A stretch of 64,000 bases of DNA from Lithospermum erythrorhizon (Eukaryota > Streptophyta > Magnoliopsida > Boraginales > Boraginaceae), in the NCBI GenBank assembly GCA_019722365.1, contig JADFUC010000964.1, forward strand, positions 744,001 to 808,000, in the 5' to 3' direction. Both the position numbers and the translations under genes were made by a program. Below are positions 1 through 18,031 of this stretch, in pieces (the stretch's first letter is position 1; every line of letters starts with the position of its first letter). The notes under the pieces were generated by a model. That model saw only the letters and a list, made by a program, of their open reading frames with translations, was not told where the DNA came from and did not search any database.

Positions 1-2934
1 AAATTTAGATATTTAACATGATTAACTAAATAAAAGTCTAATGTTTATGTTAAATACATTTCGATTCTTGATCGTAGAAAGTAAAAATGCTTTATTAAGT
101 CTTGATGTATTATCATAAAAATAAATGTTTTGATAAAAAGTATTTTTGATGATAAGTGAAAAAATTAACATAAGTTTATTAAAATATATTATATGATGAT
201 AAAAAGAAGTGAAGTTTTCTTAGGATATAACTTAAATTAAGCATTATGTTTTTTGAAATTGGACTTTTATTAAAATATAATTGTTATCATTGAAAATATT
301 TAAAGTTAATCGAAATGGGTGTGGACTCAAAATAACAGGCTGTAATCTCTAGTCTCATGTCATACAATGAACTGTTTCTTTGTGAAATTTGGTCATGTTT
401 ATAAAAATAGAATTTTTTAATTAGACCCACGGATCGTTGAGAGAAGTGGTTCAAAGTTCAGAATCTCGTGTTGGGTTGAGTTTTTTTCTCCTCTTGACTG
501 CAGAGGGGTAGGAAGTAGGATGAAGATATGAATGAATGGTGGATAGAAGATGATGTGTTCGGTTCTTTTGAAATGTTATGATAATCAACAATATATTAGC
601 CTTAAAGAAAAGATTGAGTAGTGACATTGGTGATTCCTGTTCTAATTTAGACTACCATCCCATGTTGATCTTGCATAATCTTTGGGAGTGATTTTTGAAA
701 CCCATGATTTATTATAATATGGTCGTTTACTGTTTATTTCACTTTTTCTTTCAAAGTCAAACTAGGTAAAAATAGTCCAAACAGTTCTTAATTATCCTTT
801 AAAAATATTATAAATCAAACCATCATTCCTTAATTTAGTTGTACATGTATGTTCAAAATATTTATTATTTTTGCTTTTGAGCAAAGTGAACAAAGTCAAC
901 ACTTTAAACCTCTAAGGCATAAAATAATTCCGACATGATAAATTCAGAATGTTGAGGAGTTCAGGAAAGCTTGATTTCACTAAGAAAAATGGAAGAAAGA
1001 ATTTGGGTAGAGCGAGGAAAACTCGCGGCCAAGAGGAGAGAAAGAAAAAGAAATTTTTGTGTTGTTTGATTAGGAGTTAGGATGAAAATTTTATTAGAAT
1101 CGATTCTTGTTTTTGGAAATGTATGGCGAGGTGACGTTAGCCAGTAGCGGTGTCAGAAATGCGAGGTGTGTGCGTTTCTTAGCTAAGAGGGAAAAGATTA
1201 GTATTAGTATTTATTGCTCTGACTTGTCAGTTAAATTTGTTTCCATTAATGATCTGAGTATTCTTGAATGTAGAAATTTAAGTTACTTCACTCAAGCTCA
1301 AAATTGATCAATTCTAAAATCACAATAGGCTTGGTTGATTAATCGATTCTATGCTTAGATTGATGTTGTGTTTTCTTTTGCTGTTTGTTTGTTATTTTGG
1401 AATATCGGACTTACGATTATCCATTAGTGTTAGGATTTAAGGCCTGTCCTTAGGAGTTTAATCAATCAATAAAACAGCGTAAATTAAATCAAAATAAGCA
1501 GTGCCAAAATTTTATCACAGGGTTCCCCCACCGATATAAAGATGCGTCACATTGATGTTGCGGAATCACTAATAAGCTAGAGAAAGATCGTTACAAAATA
1601 CTTATATATTGCATAATCTATGTTGAGTATTTCTTTTAAAGAAATCTCAACTCTGAAACTTTATAAAAACAAAGATAAGCTACTACAAGTTCTTGAGACA
1701 AAAAAGCGTATGTTAATGATAATATTAAAGGTACAATATTGATACAGGATGGTCTTAATACATGTTTTGTGTGATGAATAAAATTTCTTCAAAAGCATAT
1801 ATATTATATTAACAAAGCCTCACAAAGTGGATAAAGACATGAGTTGTGCTTAGGTCAAGTATACCAGGCTTCATGCATCGTGACCCCGTCGTGATGACAC
1901 TCGATGGAGGTCATGTGGGTTGCCTCCTTGAGAAATACAACGGCCATCGTGACATCGTGAGTCGTGACCGTCCGCCGTGACACTCACGATGGAGAGTCTG
2001 ACTGATAAAATTTCTTCACTTTTAACCAATTGTTTGTTTTTGTTTGAGCTTCGTTTTTCAGCTTTGACTTCCGTCCCAGTCATATATTCAGGGCTACCAT
2101 AGCCAGGAGCAAGTGGTTAAGCCGAGGATGATGTAACTAGTCTCCACTAGCATCAGGGCCAATGGAAGGAGTCAGTCGCGGTCCGATTCGACGAAGGGAA
2201 GTAGGATGAAGATAATGGGAGTTTTGATTTACTGCACTCTCACCATAAATTCAGTTTATTTTGAAAATGTTAGGTTCCTCCATTCTAATGTTTTAGTTTT
2301 ATTACTTCATTTAAACACAGTATAAATTGTTGCAAATTAGATACATATGCATTCTAATGGTATTCGCTTTTCAAGATTCATCGTGTATTCTCCGATCCAC
2401 AGTCATCTGAATAGAAATCAATTATTGGCTTAGAGGCAAAAGCCTTATGATTATAAGTGTTGAGTACCATTTCCATGCAAGTTTATTATATTATCAAGTC
2501 CCATTCATATAAAACTAGAAAATGGTCCCAAGGAATCCTTCATTTAAATTTAGCTGGTATTTGGACCGCTTAGGATGGCTAGTCCGGTAAGAAATACTTA
2601 TCAGAAAGTTCAGATCTGTTGACCTCTAAAGCTTCACTGGGGAATTGATGAACAATAGGAAGTGCTGGGATACAAAATTACAAAATCTATTACCAGCTAC
2701 TGGTTTTACAAAAGGGGACAACAAAAAGTTGTATACCCCTAAAGTCATTGATGCTCACTTGATGTGGCTCATTTCACTAAAATCCTTTTATTAAACTTCA
2801 CTCTCATTTGTACAAACCTCAGTTTCATTTGAATAGGATCGTCAATATCAAATTCAGGCAATGAATGAATTGCTGCTTCTTTTTTATACATATACCTGCA
2901 TACTAACAATCCTATCTCCTTGAGCTAGTAACAT
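1..2934. other. Gene-poor left spacer
   Basis: I see no supportable gene here. The open frames are short, have no recognisable domain and do not splice into anything. Two patches stand out from the AT-rich background. One, about 960-1200, contains CpG words and a purine-rich run. The other, about 1866-2200, carries several clustered copies of CGTGAC-like words in both orientations. Both patches, and the similar phrase GGAAGTAGGATGAAGATA near 508 and 2199, look like worn repeat or LTR pieces, but I cannot assign a family. Confidence 0.5.
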
Positions 2935-6808
<3,874 letters not shown>

Positions 6809-7147
6809 AGATAATCAATACCAACAAATTACTAAAATTCCTCAAAAAAAAATCCCACTAAATAAAAATTGAAAAAGATGCAAATTTTCTCCATGCTACT
6901 TAAATAAATCTCAAATTAGAAAGTCTTTTTGAGGGGAAATTGCAAAAAGATCGGAACTTTGAGCATTGATCAGCAAAATATACACACTAAAAAGGGGTCA
7001 ACATGCAATAAAAATGTATCTTGGAAATGCAGATATGCTTAGTGTATATAAAAGCTTGAGAATAAGAAAAGGTTGGAAATTATTGAGTAAAAAGGTGTAA
7101 AAGCTTTCTGATCAATGCCAAATAAGCAAAAATTGTGAAGAAAAAGA

Positions 7148-7480
7148 TGAGTAAGAGCACGAGTATTATTGATTTATAGAGAGGGTATGTTTGGTATAAC
7201 AAACTGGACAAATTAGGGTGCACCAGGAATAGTGGTTTGATAGATACTTAAAAATTTGAGAGTTTAATTTTGACGCGAAGGTTTGTTTGACATTAATATA
7301 TAAGCTAAAGAAGGAGGGATGTGGTTCGTCACTTCATTGTACTAATTAGTGACATACTTATACATATGTGTGTAAGGTAGTGATCAAGAGTTCAATCTCG
7401 ACTCTAAAATAGAAGATGAATAAGAGCTTCAACATTATTGATTTATAGAAGGTATGTTTGGCATCAACAAATGTGGTTTG
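7148..7480. repeat. Diverged tandem duplication upstream of the CRK copy
   Basis: A stretch of about 50 bases beginning near 7148 (sharing ATTATTGATTTATAGA and GGTATGTTTGG) recurs near 7415, and the shared TGGTTTGATA word follows both copies. The period is about 265 bases. Between the copies and after the second lie tRNA-B-box-like words (GTTCAATCTCGAC near 7392), so SINE debris may be involved. The duplication lies in the presumed promoter or 5' region of the minus-strand kinase locus. Confidence 0.5.
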
Positions 7481-10400
7481 ATATACTGGTTAGAGATAAA
7501 AGTGTGATAATAGTGGAAGGTAGAGATCGATAGTTCAATTTATCTTGACTCGATTATTAGATTTTATTTTTTGAAAAAACAAGAAGATAAAAAGGAGAAA
7601 AATAAAGATTTCCAAAGCTATATATAAACAAGGTTAAAAGAGAGCTAAAAAGTAAGAAAAGCTAAGAAAAGGAGATGCTAATTAATGAGAGGTAGCAAGA
7701 AAAAGAGAGAAGATGGAAGGAAAAGGAAAGAACAAACTTTTTTCTTAAGCATATTTGCAGTATTTTTAGTTGTTAATTTTAAATATATGGGGTTTTGTCT
7801 TTTTTAACGTACTCATTTATTTAATACTGGGTTGTTGGATTTTTGTGAGAAAATACGATATCTTTATTATAATTCCCTTCATTTAAAAAATATCATGTTT
7901 TGCATCTTAATAATTACTTCGTATGATTTAATTTTGAAATATATAATATATTATTAGATGAAAAAAAGTTATAATTAAACCAAAGTAGTAGTGATTATTT
8001 AAATTTCGTTTTTGATCGATTTAGAATAATCTTGCTTTGTTATTAATGGGGTAATACGGTTTAATAGTTAGCCATTTTTGTGGAAGCCTTTTTAGAGGTA
8101 TCGAAACATCTTGATGTTGATTATTATTTGTCATAATAATTTAGGTTTGAGTTATTATGATGATGATTGTTTTTAAATTCTTTTTATTAAGTTTGATAAT
8201 TGAAAAATAAATTTGATGTTCGTTTTATAAATTTATAATGAATGTGTTAATCGTTAATAATGGAAGTGGGGTTTTCGGGGTTGGAAGGTTACAGCCTGTC
8301 TTTGTTGAGAAGAGTGATGGAGAGAGAAAGGTTGATGTATTTTTTTTGGTATTTGGTGCGCTCAGCTAAATCAATTGTTTTAAGTGACTTAAATTTGAAA
8401 TATATAATTCATTGTAAGCTTTGACAATAATGAGGAGTAAATAGTGCACACGATGATGTTTAGTATTTTGATTAGACACAAATTCCAACTTAGGTAGAAT
8501 GATACGTGCAAAAGGTGCATTTGAACAATCAGTAGTATATTGAAATACGTTTTTTCAAGTAATGAAACAGTAGATATAAATGACAGCAAGGCTTAGTAGT
8601 CTCTAAAACAAAGCCTTGAGTTGATATACGTGATGCTCTGCATTTTGTTAGAATTCGTTTCTAGGTGTGAATGATTCTGGAATCTGAGCACTTATTTGCC
8701 AGCAGCCGATCTGAGAAATGTCGTTTATATCTCTGTTAGGTGAGGGCTGGCAAATATAAAATGGCTTGATATCATTTTTTTTTTTTTGAAGACTTGATGA
8801 ATTATTCCAAATAAAGTTATTTCATTAATAATATTTGAGATTTACGTGTATCAAATGTTTTAATAATTATTTTTATTATTAATTAAAAAATATAAAATTG
8901 ATATTATTAGTTTGTTTTTAAAACAATTTTCATAATAATATTCTTTTTTGTAATTTCGTAATATATATAACGATAATTGATAATTAAAATTGTGTTTGAA
9001 AAATGAAAAAATCGATTAATTTTGAAATGGAGTAGTATAAAAGATGAGATCAGTTATGCATAGGTCAGTTTTAACGTCCATCATTTTACAATTTGGATAC
9101 TTTACAACAATTTATATTGTCAATGAAAAATGTGTTAGAGATTTTTCATATCCGTCATTTGATATAACACTACATTACGCGATAAATTATACTCCATATT
9201 CATCGTTGTGGTCAATAATAATTAGCAACTGACTATTGTTACAAAGTTTCTTCACGATGAATATTTTAGGGATAGATAGTGATTATCACATTATAAAATC
9301 TTGCGCAATCAAAGATTGGCTGTGGTTATAACTATCATTAAATACTTCTTAATCGTTCAAATGTTAGTTTATACACTCACTCCTTATACTAATAACATTC
9401 AGTACGTAATTGTTAACCAAACGTACATCTACCAGCACGCAACGTAACAATATCTATTCCCATCTAATCCTCCTGAATCACCTCAACCACATATCCCCTT
9501 TAATTTTACTCTAAAGTCTAATAAATACTCCGTATAGTACAACAACATATGTAAGCAAATTGAAAATGTATATAAGACTAACGTTATTTAAAATTGCATG
9601 TTCGATCATCTTAATTTAATAATGACCATACTTGATACTAATTAACAACCTAGGTGTCATTAATGAAATTATGTCAAAAGTAGTACACTAAGTATTACCA
9701 AAATAAATGAAGAACCATCATTAAAATGATGCGATTTTTGTTTAATTATTTTTGATCATTTGTTATTGCGACGATTTCCATGCCATAGTTTCGGTAAGTC
9801 AGTAATAAGCCAACTTGTGATCTTAATATATGTAATATACCATAATGCCATGCTCTTTCTCATAATCATCTGGTCTGGTATTGGACCACATGTCACATGT
9901 GTCTATACTTATAATGTTGGAGGCTTGAGCTTTGCAACGACACAAACAACTATTCCGGAGTGGACTTAATTTTCGAAATTTCACATTCATGTAATAGTAG
10001 TTTAATTTCTGGAGTTATAAATTTATAGCATAAACATTCTCGAAATTCGTATTGGTGCAATCAATAATGGTAATCCATTTGTTACATGTCTAAACATTGA
10101 AAAGGCCAAGTAATTTCTACGTAAAACAAATTTGAAATTTTAAAACGACCAGACAAAGTCAAATTTCGGATAATGTGGAAAAGATTGTTGTTTGAAATGC
10201 ATAGGATTTGCTACCTACATTTTCATTGACAAAGTAGAACATCGATTGAAAAAATTAAAAACACCAGCTCATTATTTAAATAAAATAAATGTAGCTCATT
10301 TAACACCAATTTCTTTAAAGGGATGCAATGTAGCGTGGTAGGCTTTGTTCATAAAATATTTAATTATTATAATTATAAATTTTAACAAATTATAATTGAA

Positions 10401-12419
10401 AAATAAAGTCTCGAATAAATATTGCTTTCACGTATTTTAAATAATGTCGATTTATTACGTGAAGATCGTCTCTGCTCCTCTTAAATGCTTATTTAAATTG
10501 CGTCACTTCTTTATAAAGGTGTATCTCAACGCCTGGAATCGTAATGTAGTTATCTTGAATCTTGTTCGATACGCGGTGCTTGATATTATAAAGTAAATAT
10601 CAATAATTAACCATAAAAGGAGTAGAGGATGCTTCGGCTTTAAATTCCTAAAACTATTTAATCGTAAAATTTGAAATATTCTCTACTATTTTAAACTTTA
10701 TTATCTAAGAGATTCAATTTCTTGCCATCATCAAATTTCTCCATCTTTTTGTCTTTTTATTTGTTAATTAAAGTTGATATCCTTAATCTTTCGTCATCTT
10801 TTATCGAAGAGATCGATTTACTTTCTATTTTCGGTTCTTGTTGTTTCTTATTTTATTAACTTTATTGAGTGGCAATGCTCTTTTCTTATTACTCTATAAT
10901 TAGTCATAGCATCTTGGTTTCAAATTAATAGTTTGCTAAAAGATTATTAAGCAATCAGTATTAATCATTGTTATATTCTCTAACAATTTTCTTTAGCATA
11001 CAATTAAAAGTGCCATAAGATTCAAAGAAAATAATATGAAATCTATCATGTTCTATTTTATCTAAAATTAATTATGAAATCTTGAAGATAAATATGGAGT
11101 TAAAATTTCATAATGATTTTACATTTTTAAAGTATTAGTCTTTTACCGATTGTATCTTTAGAAATACTTAGATTCTTTGTCTGTGTAAAGTACTTTGGAT
11201 CAGCTTTAATAGTTTTGAGATTTGAGTAGTTGTCCACTTATTATTTTCAATTTACTTTATCTTTGTTATATTTACGTAAGTAATATTGATATATGGGTAA
11301 ACAAAAACAATATAATGATGTGATATCTAATGAAAGTTTAATAATGTCACTTGTAATACTATTTACATACATATATATATTCCACTAACTAAGTATCGCA
11401 TCATTGTTTGAAGCTAAAATTTAAAATAAAAAATTTGCTCAAATTATACATATATAACATAATATAAAATGAAATTTTATATGTAGTAGTCAAAATATTA
11501 TCTCTATTATTTGTTTGTAAATAAAACAAACCTAATATGAATTTAGAAGGTAAGAGCTATTAATGGATTTTATAAAAGTATACAAGATGAAATATGTATA
11601 AAATAATTTAAAATTATTATAGTAAAGTAAATCTAATATAATTCCCCAAAAATAGTATGAAGTTTTTGAAAAATAAAAATAAAAATTAGTATATATCAAA
11701 TTAAGATTATATTTATGATTATTATTTTATATATTAGTAACAAAATATATCCTAATAAAGAAAAATATACATGCTATTGACATAAAAATTACAGCATCGT
11801 TATCTCGATCGATAAAAAAGTCAAAAACACCATGTTTAGAAACCATGATAGGTAATCGCGCAGGAATGAGATTTTTTCTTAGTAATTATAAACACGTCCT
11901 TTTGAGTTTAAAAATGAATCGTAAGTTTGAAATAATGACAATAATAAACTAATAAGTTGATATGAGAAAATTATACGCGTATATTGTTGACCTTATATTC
12001 TCTAAAATTATAATTTCATTAGTATTATGCTTTTTAACATGTGTAGTACCAGCATAAATTCTTAAACGTTGTAATTTTGATTTTTTATTTATTTGACCTT
12101 TATAAATTTACTTGGACTCAATCTATTTTTGATGTATAATTATTTATTGTTATTTTTAGAAATTATTTTAAAAAAGAAATATATTGATCTTGTCTGATAA
12201 ATATGATTTTTTTGAAATCTAATTAATTATTTAGATATGGGAATACTAAGAGAACTATTATGATCATCTAGACATTTTGTATATATATTCATTGTCTATT
12301 ATATTATTATCTACTAAGACAAATTATCTAAGTAAATCAGCATATATATCTTTGAGAAATCAAACTGTGTGTAATATAATTTTCAACGAATTTTAAATAT
12401 AAAGTTATGAATACTACGC
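7481..12419. other. Long AT-rich spacer
   Basis: I find no coding potential, RNA gene or recognisable transposon domain. The sequence is mostly A/T runs with scattered short open frames that lack domain content. One exact copy of the recurrent AATACTCCGTATA word lies at about 9524-9536. Confidence 0.5.
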
Positions 12420-14100
12420 ACTAGATTTATCTCTAAAGATGCGATTAAAGTTTCTTTTCAATAATCAAATTATTTAAATCTAAACCTTCTAATTTACTAA
12501 AATTATGAATAACTGATTTTCTTTTTTCAATAGTTAAAATTATTAAGAATTTAAAGCTAAATTATGAATACTACATACAAAATCCATCTTTAAAAAGAGG
12601 GTTCAATTTTTTTCAATAGTCAATTTCTTAAAGCCGACCAACAAAACTTAAAGAAATGCAACATCATAAATACACCAAATGCCAAAAGATTGTTGGTTTT
12701 TTGAATCGTTAAAATTATTTAAAGTCAACAACCCAAAATTTAGAAATTTACTGGAATACAATTTCCTATTCATCTAAAAAGATGATTTAATTTTCTATTG
12801 TTCGATAGTCAATTATTTAAAAAACAAGCCAAATATTTAAAGAATTATGAAATTGCGTATAGAACCCCAAATCTACAAAATATTCATGGATTTTCTTTTC
12901 AATAGTTAAAATTATTTAAAAACTTCAGTAACACAATTTTAAAATTTATAAATCACCCAAATATATGACGTCGTTCTAAAAGATCGATTCGATTTTTTTG
13001 ATAGTGTGATTATTTAAAAGCTCATTAACAAAATTGATAACGTATGATTCTATATTATATTCGGCAAATGCACCAAAGTTTTTCAATAGTCAAAATTAAT
13101 AAATTTTATTAAATTAATAATTGATATACAGAAACTTTGGTTTGAATCAAAATTATCATTTAACTAAAGTAAATTAAAATATTTATATGTTGATATACAT
13201 ATTTCATAATAATATAATAAAATTTTACCATTGTAGTTTAAATTAAAATATCAACTTGTCATAATTATTCTATAAATTCAATACATAAATTTGAATGTCG
13301 CTTTCATCATTCAGGAAAAATCATCAATGAATTAATTCCTTTGGAACAAATTCTTTCAACTTTTTCCATCCCTTAAATTTAAGGAGACATATAATATTAG
13401 ATTTGAATAAATAAAATTCATAAATAATTTTTTAGTAAATTCACTGATTTAATATATTAATACTTATAAATATTTTCATCATATATTATATAAGAGAGGT
13501 TCTACTCATACATGACAAATCTTGTGATAATGAAACTTTTAAACTTTATCACTATTACTTTCAAATACTATTTAATTACTACATATGATTATTTACTTCA
13601 AAATTAATACAAGAACAAATTCTACATGTTTTAAACAAAAAATTTGAAATTCTACAAGCTTTGAAAGTGATTGAAGTTAATAATAATTTAAAATTATGAA
13701 GCATCATCTGCTACTTCCATTTTTTAAAAGTTAATCATTTTCTTATTGAATAGTTATATTATTTAAAGTGAATGCAAGAAATTTAAAAATACTAAATTTG
13801 ACATAAATGCAAGATTGTGATTTCTCGTTGATAGCCAAAATTATTTAAGCTCATCCGACAAAATTAAAAAAATTATGAAGGCGCATACTACCTCCGTCTA
13901 AAATGTTCATGAATTTTTTTAATAGTTTAAAATTATTTAAAACTTCGACCACCAAAATTCAAAATTTATAAATACTAAATATGGGCGTATTTCTCTAAAA
14001 GATAGTTCAAATTTCTTTTATTAGTCTAATTCTTTAAAATACACCATAAAATTTCAGTGAAAACTTATGATTTTCATGTTATAAGTAAGTTCAAAATAAC
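12420..14100. repeat. Diverged AT-rich satellite, unit about 70-100 bp
   Basis: A core word close to TTTTCAATAGTTAAAATT, usually followed by ATTTAAA, recurs at about 12460, 12528, 12614, 12703, 12803, 12900, 13000, 13086, 13749, 13842, 13920 and 14015. The spacings are mostly 69-100 bases, with one gap at 13.1-13.7 kb. Between cores the order of weaker words is kept: AACAAAATT, then AAAATTTATAAAT or AATTATGAA, then CTAAAAGAT. I infer an old tandem array with strong divergence between units. It has no coding potential. Confidence 0.65.
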
Positions 14101-14395
14101 ACCTTATGTTGATATACATATTTCACATAATAATATAACAAAACTTTATAAAGTATTTGAGTTCAAAATTTAACGTCAACTTGTCAAAATTATTACGTTT
14201 TAGTCATTTAAATAATTTGAATACTTTTATCCGTCAGGAAAAGGTTATTCGTTAATTTTGGCGATCAAATTAACAAACTTGTCATCTTTATTTATATACA
14301 TAACGATTGATTTGAATATGAAATTATAATATTTTTTAAATTTCGCGTTAAATATATTATTCACTTTAATCATTTTCATCTTATATTATATAATA
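13186..14395. repeat. Higher-order duplication of about 0.9 kb in the satellite region
   Basis: The block starting TATGTTGATATACAT at 13186 recurs at 14105, and matching landmarks follow in the same order: CATATTTCA with ATAATATAA, then CAACTTGTC, then TCAGGAAAA, then TTTGAATA, then TTTTCATC followed by TATATTATATAA (13474 and 14374). The offset is about 900-920 bases throughout. The satellite units to the left of each copy also pair (12884 with 13904). This indicates a segmental tandem duplication that includes several short units. Confidence 0.65.
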
Positions 14396-14400
14396 CTCCG

Positions 14401-16689
14401 TGTGCGTAAAACAAAGCGGGAGAGTTTCATTATTATTACGTATTAAATAACCCATGGCGATGACTTTTAACCATGCTTCCTTCCTAATATCCCCTAGGTT
14501 CTTTACATGACATCCTAGCAACTTTTTTTGTTTGAAATAAATTTGCCACTTTGAAGTCCGTCTGATGTTTAACTTAGTTTTCTTTTTGAAACTACTTTAT
14601 GTTCAAAATTTCATTGATATATTTGCTTTATAACATGCTATTAATTGTTGTTTAGTTATTGATTGAAATATATAGGTAAAATATGCTATATTAACACAAT
14701 ATTGTGATACGTAAGAAAAATGCTGGATAAAATGAAAAAATGGAAGGAGTATTATTTCATCCTCTCATGAATTACTTCTACCAAAGAAATTTCGCCAGGG
14801 AACTTGAAATTCATACATGTTTTCAAAACCAAGAAATTTGAAAATTCTTCAACTTTGATGATTGAAATTTTATTATAAACTCAATTATTTTTTTCTCCTA
14901 AGTATAATTTTTGAAGAAAATATGCAAATAGGTAATATTTTAACTTGAGAATTAACCAACATAATACTTTGATTATTCAATTAAAATAATTGTTTATTAA
15001 ATGAATCCTCTGATTTAAATGCAATATAGAAGCTTTACTGTGAATCATACAATAAAATAAACCTATTTTCACGCATATTATAGAAAATTTGTATGCAGCC
15101 AGTTTTTAATTTAATTAAAATTGATGAAATCTGTCATCTGGCCATTAAAAAGTATTTTAATTACGTTGTCATGAAAATGGAGCAAATTTTTAAAACTGAT
15201 GCGTGATTTATATATATATATATATATAATTGACGACAATTTTTTTGGATGAGAAGAAATTAGGTGGTATTAGGCAAAAGCATTTGTGCCTCTTTTTTCA
15301 CCACTTATTATTAAACGCACGAATATTATGAGGGTCAATTGATGCTCTCCTCTTTTGGTTTAGTGGAGGATGAAAAGAAAAATTATTATTCTTTGATGCT
15401 GTTCATAGCTTCACACATATAAGGCATATATATTTAGAATAACATATAAAGAAAATAGTAAGGGGTGCCAGGAGTAGCAATGGAGAAAAAGTTTAAAACT
15501 TTTTTATTATTTGGGCTCTAATATTGTTTTGTGTGTGTTTGATGATATTGAGATTTCTTTTGTTTGTTGAGAGAGAAGTAATTAAGCAGAAATAGGCGAC
15601 ATGGTTAAGTCTTCCCCAATTAGATAGTACAAGGAATTTAGTTTCTTCTCTAACAAGACAATGTACACACATAATGGTCAAAAGTTATTAACCTTGAGAT
15701 TTATTGCAAGATTATCAATTCATAATCGTATAGTATATCAAGGTTATCAATTCATCATCATATACGGAGTAGTAATCAATCATCATCCATGTATCTTTGA
15801 TGACGAGAGATACACCCATTATTTTAACCATTCAAAAGATGTCTGAAATCAGAAAACAACTTCAATTTCTTCAGTTTTGTTTTGTATTTTTATTGCCTTT
15901 ATTTGTTCGATTCTTGTTTAACAATAGCCTAAGATACAGATGTTTTGGTGCAAGTACGAGTAGTTAATTAGGGACCATATTGACCTAAGTTTTCGCTTCT
16001 TCAATTAGTAGTTTTCTGAATTGTGGAAGAGGTGGAAATGATAAACTATAGATTAGGACTTTTTGGCTACCATACCATACTTGATTTGATCATTGAATTT
16101 ATCTCGTGATTGGTGACTTTTAAGCCAGTTATTGACTATTTATTGCAGTGTTAACTATATGATTATTACTCCATGTTGGAAGAAGGCGATAAAAAATATT
16201 TATAATAGATTTAAATATAATATTGAATTGTTTAAACATGGTTATTTATGAAAAATGATATTTAAATCATTGGTTTATGAGTAACGAAATATCAGTTTGG
16301 TGGACTCTGTATGATCCCAAGTTGGTGAAAAATCAGGATCATTCAGAGAAAAAATCCATCGATCTCCACTTTGAAGATATTGGTTCATATGAAATTTGGC
16401 GGTCATGGTACCGGTCGGTCGAATAAACACGATAATATGATCAGGTTATCTGAGGACCAGTCCTTCATTCAGGCGAACTTGGTTTCAATAAATCGGATAT
16501 CATGAAAAGATATTGAATTTTCTTTGCGTCTAGTCAAAGATACTGGATACTGTCCTTACACCACTTTATCCATTAGGATCGATATAGTTTCATGTCTCAA
16601 ATGCAAAGCTAAATATTAGACTAATAAAGATAGAAGTCATTAATAGCCTTGGCTCCTTGTTTGTCATTGGTTTCTGTATTTCCTTTACA
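14401..16689. other. AT-rich spacer with a TA microsatellite
   Basis: I see no supportable gene. A (TA)n tract lies at about 15208-15228. An inverted copy of the ACTCCGTA word (TACGGAGTA) lies at about 15763. The two overlapping short open frames at 15.5-15.8 kb have no recognisable domain. Confidence 0.5.
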
Positions 16690-17338
16690 ATGTTGGTCAT
16701 TAGGTAAGTAGATAACTAGTAAAAGATAAAACTACTTTCAAACTTATTAAAAAGTTGAAGAACTAATAGATTTATAACTTTTGGGCCAAATAAAAGAGAT
16801 ACTAAAATGTTTGTTGATTGTTTGGAGTGGATAAATCTGATGATATAGTCCTCATATATGTCTCATGGTGTGGGGAATCTTAATTAGTGTGCCAAATCCA
16901 TAATTATGTGCCAACTTCTAAGAGATTACATGGATTTGGCATGATTTAATCCATAGAACACTAACATGTGTTTCATAACACTCCCCACTTTGAAATTTTA
17001 TAATATTTATAAACACATTATATAAAAATCTTAGGAAACGTTGGATAAAATCAATAAAGAAAGAGTGCAGCTTGGTATCTTCTCATTGACCAACCGTATA
17101 TAAATCATAGATATGCTTTATGCGTCTTGCTGATGTTGGTAGTGACTTTGTGAAAAGTGCATTATTAATGGCATGAAGAACTTATATTGGATATTCAGTT
17201 CTTGTTCTTTCCAACTCTTGAGTGAATGAGAAGAACTTTGGAGGAATATGCTTCGTTACATAAAAGCTTTTTTGACATAACATTCTTCGTTTGAGTACTT
17301 AGCATTATTGCATTGTAGCCGTATAATGTGGTGGATCC

Positions 17339-17581
17339 TTATTGATTGATAGATGCAGGTACATTGGATTCGATATGTTGTGTAATTAATCTCAACCGTC
17401 TGCATTCTTTACTTGCTTCATGAAGCACTAAAATCTCGGCATGATTTGAAGATGTAGTCACAAGTGTTTGCTTTTGGGATCTCCACGATATTGCGGTGTT
17501 ACCATATGTAAATACATATCCGGTTTGTGATTTAGCATTATGTGGATCCGATAGATAACATGCATCTGCATAACCAAGCAA
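17339..17581 (-). pseudogene. copia-1 RNase H fragment
   Basis: An 80-codon open stretch contains LGYADACYLSDPH, SQTGYVF, AISWRSQKQTLV and SSNHAEILVLHEASKE. This is the characteristic end of Ty1/copia Pol (GYADADWA-type start, SWxSKKQ and AEYxAL-type motifs). It is 360 bases from the putative 3' LTR edge, as expected for the terminal Pol domain. It has no intact upstream frame and is therefore a remnant. Confidence 0.85.
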
Positions 17582-18031
17582 AACTTATTTTGTATTGTTA
17601 GAATAAAACAAACGAACATCAGGCGTGCACCGGATAACCGAAATATATGTTTATTCACTGATATTTTCTTTTGTAGGAAAATGCATCTGCACTACTTTCA
17701 TTCTGCCATTGCTCGGGCCCTTGTATAATTAGAAAAAATACATCATAAGAGTTCGATGCGCATGGGTATGGTGTTTGAGAACCAGAATCTCTTCGTTTTC
17801 ATCACTTGAAATGGATGAATTTCAACGTTAAATTGTTATTGTTGTAGTTAAAGGGTTTGATTTATCCATGTTAAGAATTTTTTTAGTACCATCTACATAT
17901 ATTTGATTGGTGCTTACAAATATTCTATTTTGGTATGTAGTTGTAATACAACAAACTTAGATTTTCCTAGATTTTTCATTTCAATTCTTTCTTTAAGTAA
18001 TTCATTGTTTCATGTATTTTTGAGTGGTTTT

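Noticed and set aside
1107..1307. A 66-codon plus-strand frame as a small gene
   Set aside because: No signal peptide, domain or conserved motif, and it is isolated in repeat-like sequence.
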